This document shows positions 57,425 through 64,000 of a stretch of 64,000 nucleotides of DNA, piece after piece. The position numbers and the translations under genes were made by a program. This DNA is from Paenibacillus xylanivorans. Its GTDB lineage: Bacteria > Bacillota > Bacilli > Paenibacillales > Paenibacillaceae. The notes beneath the pieces were generated by a model. That model searched no databases, was not told the DNA's origin, and was given only the letters and a program-made list of their open reading frames with translations. The DNA is taken from positions 1-64,000 of the forward strand of contig NZ_LITU01000064.1 in the NCBI RefSeq assembly GCF_001280595.1. Reading direction: 5' to 3'. Positions within the stretch are counted from its first letter, which is position 1, and each line of letters starts with the position of its first letter.

Positions 57425-58957
57425 ATGAAAGGTTTCAGAGGCATACGCCAACCGGGCAAGAACCGGGAACACGAACAATCCGGAGAACACCGGACGGCCG
57501 AAGACAAAAACAACATGAGCATGTCCAACTTCAGTGGTAACAAAAGGCGCGTTCTGGCCTCGCGCAAATGGATCATTACAGCAGCATGCGGTTTATTCAT
57601 CGCTGCATCGATCGGATTCGCAGGCAAACAATACGTTGCTGCAAACACCGTTCCATATTATAAAGTGATGGTTAAAGGGAATGAAATTGGCACCATTACG
57701 GATGAAACGCAATTACAGAAATTATTTGCAGACAAAACTGAGGAATTCCAAAATAAATATCCAGAAGCGGAAATGGTGCTGAACACAGACGGCATCACGA
57801 CCGAAACCATTAAAGCCTATAAACCCGTAGTAAACAGCGATGAGACGCTGGACAAGCTCGGAGACATGCTTACCGCCTATGCCAAGGGTGTAGAGCTCAA
57901 GGTAGACGGTGAAGTGATCGGCATTGTGAAGGATCAAGCAACAGCAGACGCGATTCTCGAACAAGTGCAGAACAAGTACATATCGGCATCGGCTGTGCGC
58001 AGTTCGCTCAAGACGAAGTCGGTATCGGCAAACTCATCGAAGAAAGCCGAAGGGCCGAGTACTACGCTGAAGTCCGTTGGCATCAAGGAAGATGTGGCAA
58101 CAGATGTGGTGAAGGCTGATCCAAACAAAATATGGGATGTGTCCGAGGCGGTTAAAGCTTTAACCGTTGGTAAAGACGCGCCTGTAACCTATGTCGTGCG
58201 TGAAGGAGATACGATCTCTTCCATCGCTGCCAAATACGATATTACGCAAAGTGAGATCCGCAAACATAATCCGGGCATCAAGGAAACGTCGCTGCAAATT
58301 GGGGACGAGCTTACGCTGACGGTGCCAAAACCAGCGGTTACCGTTAAATCGGTGGAGCAGGTTGTTGAACAGATTGAAATTAAACCGCAGGTGGAAGTAC
58401 GCAAAAGTGCTGAGCTCAAGGCAGGCATAACGAAAGTGGTGCGTCCTGGTCAAAGCGGGCTGAAAAGCATGCAATATCGGATAACGAAAGAAAATGGTGA
58501 AGTGGTTCAGGAGGAATGGCTGGGCCAGGAAGTCATTAAGGTGGCAGTTACTGAAGTGGTGCTGAGTGGAACCAAAGTGGTCGGTGAAGGTACAGGCGAA
58601 TTTGCTTGGCCGGTATCCAACGCTACGATGAGCAGCAGCTTTGGACAACGCTGGGGTCGCCAGCACAAAGGTGTCGATCTGGTTGGTAACCGGGACGTGA
58701 AAGCGTCTGATGAAGGCGTGATTACTTTTGCAGGACAGAAAAGTGGTTATGGCAATGTTATTATTATTAACCATCGTAATGGATACGAAACGCTTTATGG
58801 ACACTTGAACAGCATCGGCGTCAAGGTTGGACAAGTCGTCGAAAAAGGGGAGAGCATCGGCGTAATGGGCAACACGGGCCGTTCGACCGGAACGCATCTG
58901 CATTTTGAGATTATCAAGAATGGAACGGTTGAAAATCCGATGACATACTTGAACTAG
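57425..58957 (+). CDS. LysM-G5-M23 peptidoglycan endopeptidase
   Basis: 510 residues. After a charged 45-residue cytoplasmic segment comes a membrane segment (about 48-68), then two repeats, a LysM domain (about 254-300, VTYVVREGDTISSIA), a G5 domain (about 303-381) and an M23 metallopeptidase (about 402-505). Zinc ligands His414, Asp418 and His493 are present (HKGVDL, GTHLHFE). It should hydrolyse peptide cross-links of peptidoglycan at the membrane surface. Start ATG with AAGGAGAG. The WalR box upstream and walR downstream tie it to cell-wall control. Confidence 0.93.
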   Translation: MKGFRGIRQPGKNREHEQSGEHRTAEDKNNMSMSNFSGNKRRVLASRKWIITAACGLFIAASIGFAGKQYVAANTVPYYKVMVKGNEIGTITDETQLQKLFADKTEEFQNKYPEAEMVLNTDGITTETIKAYKPVVNSDETLDKLGDMLTAYAKGVELKVDGEVIGIVKDQATADAILEQVQNKYISASAVRSSLKTKSVSANSSKKAEGPSTTLKSVGIKEDVATDVVKADPNKIWDVSEAVKALTVGKDAPVTYVVREGDTISSIAAKYDITQSEIRKHNPGIKETSLQIGDELTLTVPKPAVTVKSVEQVVEQIEIKPQVEVRKSAELKAGITKVVRPGQSGLKSMQYRITKENGEVVQEEWLGQEVIKVAVTEVVLSGTKVVGEGTGEFAWPVSNATMSSSFGQRWGRQHKGVDLVGNRDVKASDEGVITFAGQKSGYGNVIIINHRNGYETLYGHLNSIGVKVGQVVEKGESIGVMGNTGRSTGTHLHFEIIKNGTVENPMTYLN

Positions 58958-58975
58958 TTATATTGCATTCCAGAG

Positions 58976-59008
58976 CAAGGTTGGCATATGATGCTGGCCT
59001 TGTTTTTT
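58976..59008 (+). terminator. Terminator of the M23 gene
   Basis: A 12-bp stem with wobbles (58976-58987, 58991-59002), then six T residues. Confidence 0.85.
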
Positions 59009-59225
59009 GCTGCTGTAAAAATTTTTCAGTTTGGAGTATACATTGGCCCTGATCGGGATGTGACGGTGCTTCAGGTATGTTAAACTATAGACTATAGGCA
59101 ACAGATATAGACCATAGTCAAAGAACGAGCTAGAAATAAGTTCAACGAGGCTTTAATACAAGCTAAATATAAGAGAGATAGACCGCTCAGGCGGATCAAG
59201 CAGGATATAGGGGTGAAGACAGCCG

Positions 59226-59948
59226 ATGCAGGGGAAGATTTTGGTGGTGGACGATGAACAGCCCATTGCGGACATTCTGAAGTTTAATTTGGAAAAAGAG
59301 GGGTACGAGGTCATCTGCGCTTTTGATGGCATTCGTGCGGTTGAACTGGCGTTATCCGAGAAGCCGGATCTGATGCTGCTGGATCTGATGCTGCCGGGTA
59401 AGGACGGTATGGATGTGTGCCGCGAGGTACGTGCACATCTGGAGATGCCGATCATTATGCTGACCGCCAAGGATGGCGAGATCGACAAGGTGCTCGGTCT
59501 GGAGCTGGGAGCGGATGATTACGTGACAAAACCTTTCAGTACGCGCGAGCTGCTCGCGCGGGTGAAAGCGCAGATGCGCAGACGGCAGAAGCCTGCGACC
59601 ACGGCTGAAGCGCCGGAAGACGAGGAGAAGCAGGTCATGCGTTTATTTGATCTGGCGTTTGATATGGACATGTATACAGCTTACAAAGGTGGAGAACCGC
59701 TGGATCTGACCCACCGTGAGTACGAGCTTCTCTATTATATGGCGAAGCATTCCGGTAAGGTAATGACCCGTGAACATCTGCTGCAGGCCGTATGGGGATA
59801 TGAATATTTCGGGGATGTACGTACCGTGGATGTTACGATTCGTCGTCTGCGTGAGAAGATTGAGGAGAACCCGAGCAAGCCGGAAACGATTCTGACTCGC
59901 CGCGGGCTGGGTTATCTCGTGCGCAGTCCTAAAAGCGTGGGGATATAA
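59226..59948 (+). CDS. walR: Response regulator WalR (YycF)
   Basis: 240 residues. Receiver domain with ILVVDDEQ (Asp9/Asp10) and the phospho-acceptor Asp53 in [12 protein letters not shown], and an OmpR-type winged helix (about 135-235, with [13 protein letters not shown]). This is the essential regulator of cell-wall metabolism in Firmicutes, binding TGTWAH direct repeats. Its stop and the walK start share bases (TAATG). Starts ATG after a GGGGTGAAGA-type ribosome site. Confidence 0.96.
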   Translation: MQGKILVVDDEQPIADILKFNLEKEGYEVICAFDGIRAVELALSEKPDLMLLDLMLPGKDGMDVCREVRAHLEMPIIMLTAKDGEIDKVLGLELGADDYVTKPFSTRELLARVKAQMRRRQKPATTAEAPEDEEKQVMRLFDLAFDMDMYTAYKGGEPLDLTHREYELLYYMAKHSGKVMTREHLLQAVWGYEYFGDVRTVDVTIRRLREKIEENPSKPETILTRRGLGYLVRSPKSVGI

Positions 59949-61798
59949 TGGGGCGTTTCTCGCGATTTTCGTTCTTTCGAACGATACAGGCGAAACTGAT
60001 TATTATCTATGTACTGCTGATTCTGATTGCGATGCAATTGATCGGCGTTTATTTCGTCAGTGCGATGAAGAACTCGCTGACCAGCAACTTCACTGAGGAT
60101 TTGCAGGCGCGTGCTGAGATGCTGTCTGTGCTTGTGGGAGAGACGATGGCTGGTGGAGAAGCCGAGGCTGGCGAGGACAAAACGGAAAATCTGCGTGTGT
60201 TGGTGAACAATCTGTTCAACATTAATGGCGCCGAAATTCAGGTACTGGATGCCAGCGGCAAAGTGCTGACCACCTCGCTAAGTTCCCATTCGGACTATAT
60301 AGGGCGCAAAAACACCCAGACCGTTGTCAGCCGTGCGCTGCAAGGCATTCGGGACAATGAGGAATATATCGTAGACGAGGATAATGTTCGCAAAAAGGTC
60401 GTTGCTAAGCCGGTGCTATCCGGCGGCAAGATTATCGGCGCGGTCTACATCGCCGCCTCGATGAATGAGTTATATGCCACAATGGAGGGCATTAACAAGA
60501 TTTTTATCTCCGGCATACTGATTGCCTTGGTATTAACAGCAGTGCTTGGTGTCATTCTGTCACATACGATTACGCAGCCGATCAAGGAAGTCACCCGAAG
60601 GGCGACGGCGGTCGCGGAAGGCAACTTTGATCAACAGACTCCTGTATTTGGAACGGATGAGATTGGACAGCTCAGTCGGGCGTTCAACTATATGACCAGC
60701 AGATTGCGGGATGCACTCTCCCAGAATGAAGAGGAGAAGGAGAAGCTGACGTCCATTCTGACCAATATGAGTGATGGCGTGGTCGCAACAGATGAATATG
60801 GCAAAGTCATTCTGGTGAATCGACGTGCCAGCAGCATTCTGGGGATGCGTCCGGCGGACATTGAGGGACGACACTTTGCCGTACTGCTCGGCATCGATCC
60901 GGAAGATGCTGAAGCGTTAGCCAGTGGCTTTACAGGCTCGACGCTGCTCCAGATTGCGCCTGCGGGACAGGAAGATCCTGTTGTCATTCGCATGACGTTT
61001 ACACCGGTTCATCGCCGTGAGCTGGGCATTACGGGTACGATTGCTGTGCTTCAAGACGTTACGGAGCAGGAAGAACTGGAAGCATCGCGACGTGAATTCG
61101 TGGCGAATGTCTCCCATGAGTTACGTACACCGCTGACTACCATTAAGAGCTACGCGGAAGCGCTGGATGATGGAGCTCTGGAAGATCCGCAGCTCGCTGG
61201 ACGATTTGTTGGGGTGATTCAGAATGAGACGGAGCGCATGATTCGGTTGGTTACGGATCTACTGCACTTGTCACGGCTGGATTCCAAGGAAGCTCTGCTG
61301 CGTAAACAGCCAACGGACATCATGGAGATGCTGGAAGAAGTATCTGACCGTTTTTCGTTCCAGATGCATCAGAAGGATATCCAATCGGTGCTTTCTGTGG
61401 AGAACGGTATTCCAGCGGTTCCACTGGATCGGGACCAAATTGATCAGGTGCTCGATAATGTCGTGTCCAACGCGCTGAAATACACGCTCGAAGGTGGCAC
61501 AATTACCATTGCAGCCAGACGCAATAACGATCATACTCTCGCCATATCGGTTACGGATACGGGGATGGGGATACCGCAGCGGGATCTGGATCGCATTTTT
61601 GAACGGTTTTATCGGGTAGACAAGGCTCGTTCCCGCAGTATGGGCGGTACAGGGCTTGGTTTGTCCATTGCCCGGGAAATTGTGAAGGCCCATGATGGTC
61701 ATATCTCACTGGAGTCCGAGGTGGACGTGGGGACAACGGTAACGTTCACACTGCCCATGCGTGAGGAAGGAGGTGAGCACCTTGAAAGAGCGGATTAA
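59948..61798 (+). CDS. walK: Sensor histidine kinase WalK (YycG)
   Basis: 616 residues. Membrane segments at about 15-36 and 184-206 enclose an extracytoplasmic sensor domain of about 145 residues. HAMP (207-260), PAS (265-375), HisKA with phospho-acceptor His390 in NVSHELRTP, and HATPase (490-606; DQVLDNVVSNALKYT, DTGMGIP, GGTGLGL) follow. It phosphorylates WalR and responds to cell-wall status. Coupled to walR; its end overlaps walH by 17 bases. Confidence 0.96.
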   Translation: MGRFSRFSFFRTIQAKLIIIYVLLILIAMQLIGVYFVSAMKNSLTSNFTEDLQARAEMLSVLVGETMAGGEAEAGEDKTENLRVLVNNLFNINGAEIQVLDASGKVLTTSLSSHSDYIGRKNTQTVVSRALQGIRDNEEYIVDEDNVRKKVVAKPVLSGGKIIGAVYIAASMNELYATMEGINKIFISGILIALVLTAVLGVILSHTITQPIKEVTRRATAVAEGNFDQQTPVFGTDEIGQLSRAFNYMTSRLRDALSQNEEEKEKLTSILTNMSDGVVATDEYGKVILVNRRASSILGMRPADIEGRHFAVLLGIDPEDAEALASGFTGSTLLQIAPAGQEDPVVIRMTFTPVHRRELGITGTIAVLQDVTEQEELEASRREFVANVSHELRTPLTTIKSYAEALDDGALEDPQLAGRFVGVIQNETERMIRLVTDLLHLSRLDSKEALLRKQPTDIMEMLEEVSDRFSFQMHQKDIQSVLSVENGIPAVPLDRDQIDQVLDNVVSNALKYTLEGGTITIAARRNNDHTLAISVTDTGMGIPQRDLDRIFERFYRVDKARSRSMGGTGLGLSIAREIVKAHDGHISLESEVDVGTTVTFTLPMREEGGEHLERAD

Positions 61799-63062
61799 AT
61801 CTCTGGTGCTTGCTTCCCTCGTCGTTGCCAGTTTGGTACAAAGTTACTTCCTCATCTATCGTTTGCCCGGTGGGGGCGATTCGATTGTGACGTCAGAGAC
61901 TAACTATGTGAAGACCGAGAATATGGGCCAAGAGCGCAATATTGAAGAGTTAATTTTCCCTGATCAGATGGTTATTCATCTGGGAGAGGACAAACATACG
62001 GTGTTTTATCCGGGCAATACGTTCTACCAGTTGATCTATTCACGGTTGCAGGGGCGTACGTTTGATGATTTTCAGCGTCGTAGCGTGCAATCCGTCAACT
62101 GGGATCAGATTCGTAAGGAGAATCCTGGTTTTGAGCTGTCGTTCAAGGAAGGCATCCCTGTAGCGTTGTTACAGCGTGTGATGCGGCTCGGGACAGACTC
62201 TCTTTTCCAGGGGGAGACGATCAACCGGATCTCGATATATACGGCAAAAAATGAAACAAAGGCTCACGCACTGTTCTTCAGCGCCAAAGGTGATGTGGTC
62301 TACGAGGCGACGCAGGCGGATCTAACGGTACAGGACGTGCAGCAGCATGTCGACTTCGGCAGCAGCTGGACACCTTATACACTGATGGACGGCGGATATT
62401 ATATCCCGGCAGAAGCCCTGGAAACGATTGAGGCTGACGTGCCCACAGGTCAGTTCACTGTTGAGCAGATGCAGCGTAGCCTATTCTTTGATCCAAGCAT
62501 GACCCGAAACATTCGGGAAAAAGACGGATCGGAGATCTATACGGATAGCAAACGCAGTCTGCAAGTCAAACAGGAACAGCGCTGGATTAGCTACACAGAC
62601 CCGGCGGCACCGCCTGCGGGACAGATTGATGCAGCGAAGGATGCGCTGTCCGCGGTTGATTTTGTCAATCAGCATGGCGGCTGGAAAGGTCGATCACGCA
62701 TGATGCTGGATACGACCGATACCAAAACAAAGCTTCAGTTCCAGCAATATTACAGCAGTTTCCCGATTATGGACTCGATGCAGTTCCGGTTCGGCACGAT
62801 CAGTATGGAGATGCAGCAAGAGACGGTATCCAGTTATGAGCGCTCTCTGGAGTATCTGAACGAGGGCGCGGAGACGAAGAAATCGGTCACCCTGCCGGGT
62901 GGGGACAAGCTGAAGGCGCTCATCCAGAAGGTGGCGGGTAGCAACCGTAAGGTTGTAGACGTGTATCCGGCGTACCGTCCATCCAGCATTGAGGACGGGC
63001 TGAAGTTGATACCGGTATGGGTAATTCGTTTTGGAAACGGGGAGGAAACCACCGTTTCTTGA
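61782..63062 (+). CDS. walH: WalRK regulator WalH (YycH)
   Basis: 426 residues from a TTG with AAGGAGG upstream, inside the walK 3' end. One N-terminal membrane segment (about 6-24) and an extracytoplasmic remainder in the YycH pattern (PDQMVIHLGE, then WDQIRKENPG and a terminal VWVIRFGNGEETTVS). In relatives it regulates WalK in the membrane together with YycI. The match is by architecture and position, as YycH proteins diverge quickly. Confidence 0.85.
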   Translation: MKERIKSLVLASLVVASLVQSYFLIYRLPGGGDSIVTSETNYVKTENMGQERNIEELIFPDQMVIHLGEDKHTVFYPGNTFYQLIYSRLQGRTFDDFQRRSVQSVNWDQIRKENPGFELSFKEGIPVALLQRVMRLGTDSLFQGETINRISIYTAKNETKAHALFFSAKGDVVYEATQADLTVQDVQQHVDFGSSWTPYTLMDGGYYIPAEALETIEADVPTGQFTVEQMQRSLFFDPSMTRNIREKDGSEIYTDSKRSLQVKQEQRWISYTDPAAPPAGQIDAAKDALSAVDFVNQHGGWKGRSRMMLDTTDTKTKLQFQQYYSSFPIMDSMQFRFGTISMEMQQETVSSYERSLEYLNEGAETKKSVTLPGGDKLKALIQKVAGSNRKVVDVYPAYRPSSIEDGLKLIPVWVIRFGNGEETTVS

Positions 63063-63338
63063 TGGGTTATAGTCATTAAACATAAGGTGGGCTACACTAA
63101 TCCACTCCGCGGTCAGAAAAACCATCCGATCGCTGTTATTCCCAGATTTCATTGATACCCTTTTATTAAAGGGAGAAATCCGAGAATAAAGGCGAGCACT
63201 ACGTTTCTCCAGGTTTTTTCTGCCCTCTTCGTTATCGTGAAGCTTTATGTTCAAAGTCTATAAAAGAGTAAGTAGCGGTGGCAGGTTGGGCAACTTTAGA
63301 AAGTGTTGCAAGAAGTCAAATGATGGAGGTGAATGTTT
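63063..63338. other. Non-coding gap between walH and walI
   Basis: 276 bases where related genomes usually have tightly packed genes. It holds a long imperfect inverted repeat (63111-63224) and the walI ribosome site. No supported frame. Confidence 0.6.
63111..63224. repeat. Long imperfect inverted repeat between walH and walI
   Basis: Outer arms GGTCAGAAAAACC (63111-63123) and GGTTTTTTCTGCC (63212-63224) pair with one or two mismatches. An inner stem runs from 63131 to 63194, with paired CGC/GCG, TTATTC/GAATAA, GATTTC/GAAATC and CCCTTT/AAAGGG around a TATT loop. Pairs are interrupted by short bulges. Confidence 0.65.
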
Positions 63339-64000
63339 TGGATTGGGGACGGGCGAAAAATGTGTTGATCTATGCCTTCCTGCTGCTCAATCTGGTGCTG
63401 GGTTACCAGATCTGGATGGATGCGCGGGAGACGGCCGGAGCCAATCTGGACTTCACCTCGTTGGCGGATAATACACAGCAGGCGATGGAGGAGAAGGGCA
63501 TTCAGGTGCTGGCTCCTATTCCGAATGAGACGCCGAAGCTACCGAAGCTGTCGTATGAGTTTATTGAAGATAACAAGGCAGGCATTGAGGTTGAACTGGA
63601 AAAGACTGTGGACAGCAAGCTGATCTTCTCGCAAAGCGAGCTGGAGGATGCATTGCAGGACGAGATTCCCCAGATCGGTACGTATCGATGGGATCAGCTG
63701 ATGGCGGAGGATGGGGCATTTGTGCTTCATCCGTTGGTGGATGGCAAATGGCCGCTCTTCAATGTTAGTCTGGAGCTATTCTACAGCGACCAGAAAATTA
63801 CGGGTTACCGTCAGACTCCGGTGCGGATTACGACAGCGGAGGAGAGCGATCAGCAGGTGCTTCCGGCGTCGAAGGCGCTGGGTACGCTGATCGAGAACTT
63901 TTTGCCAAATGATGCGATTGTCAAAGATATTCAGTTGGGCTATTACGGCCAGTTGTTCAATTCAGATATGCAGGTGGCGATGCCGGCATGGCGGTTCGTG
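63339..64000 (+). CDS. walI: WalRK regulator WalI (YycI), 3' end beyond window
   Basis: 220 codons are visible; the gene is cut by the window end. A TTG start with TGGAGGTG upstream. MDWGRAKNVLIYAFLLLNLVLG is a short N-terminus and one membrane segment (about 8-24), typical of YycI. The rest is extracytoplasmic. It acts with WalH on WalK. The gap to walH is unusual and may hold extra regulation. Confidence 0.85.

Noticed and set aside
62694..63254. 186-codon minus-strand frame over walH and the gap
   Set aside because: Antisense to walH with no translation signal.
63247..63471. Plus-strand frame before and into walI
   Set aside because: Out of frame with walI, and lacks a ribosome site; walI has a clear start at 63339.

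Overview
The window is the replication-origin region of a low-to-moderate GC, endospore-forming member of the Firmicutes. I infer a Paenibacillus or close relative. The evidence is the Bacillales oriC gene order (dnaA-dnaN-yaaA-recF-remB-gyrB-gyrA on one arm; rpmH-rnpA-yidC-jag-mnmE-mnmG-rsmG-noc-soj-parB on the other), sporulation-linked genes (yyaC, a YheC/YheD-type ATP-grasp gene, noc), the gdpP-rplI-dnaC and walRKHI clusters, and an SLH-domain surface protein. No phage, transposase, CRISPR array or rRNA operon was seen.

Layout. Bases 1-12008 (minus strand) hold an HD-GYP gene, gyrA, gyrB, remB, recF, an S4-domain gene, dnaN and dnaA. One plus-strand ATP-grasp gene lies between gyrA and gyrB. 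The unwinding element of oriC (six DnaA-trios, a GC block and a DnaA box) lies between dnaN and dnaA, and a large DnaA-box cluster lies just upstream of dnaA (12088-12444). The gluconate genes gntR, gntP and gntK (12781-16695, minus) then separate this cluster from a second DnaA-box cluster (17144-17258) in front of rpmH, so oriC is interrupted by a carbon-catabolic operon with its own GntR operators and a cre-like site. A 48-codon reading frame of unknown function sits between the boxes and gntK.

Bases 17477-34865 (mostly plus) are the conserved right arm: rpmH, rnpA, yidC, jag, the tRNA-modification genes mnmE and mnmG, rsmG, the nucleoid-occlusion and chromosome-segregation genes noc, soj and parB with two parS sites, several small conserved genes, an mscS-type channel, a tRNA-Ser, the rpsF-ssb-rpsR operon and an M15 peptidase.

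Bases 35596-48857 are more accessory: a five-gene oligopeptide ABC transporter, an S11 carboxypeptidase-like protein without its catalytic serine, an SLH-anchored S9 peptidase, an MFS exporter, an LCP-family cell-wall ligase and a CBS-domain protein. Bases 49123-54145 form a core operon (MazG-like, DUF2232, gdpP, rplI, dnaC). Then come purA with a long structured leader, an unrecognised membrane protein, a LysM-G5-M23 endopeptidase with a WalR box, and walR, walK, walH and walI (cut by the window end). The cell-wall genes at the right fit the known role of WalRK in controlling peptidoglycan hydrolases.

Most genes right of the origin run with the replication fork. Exceptions are dnaA itself, the gnt genes, yyaC and the yjzC-like gene on the right, and the ATP-grasp gene on the left. 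Start codons were corrected where a Shine-Dalgarno sequence or family length pointed to an internal start.
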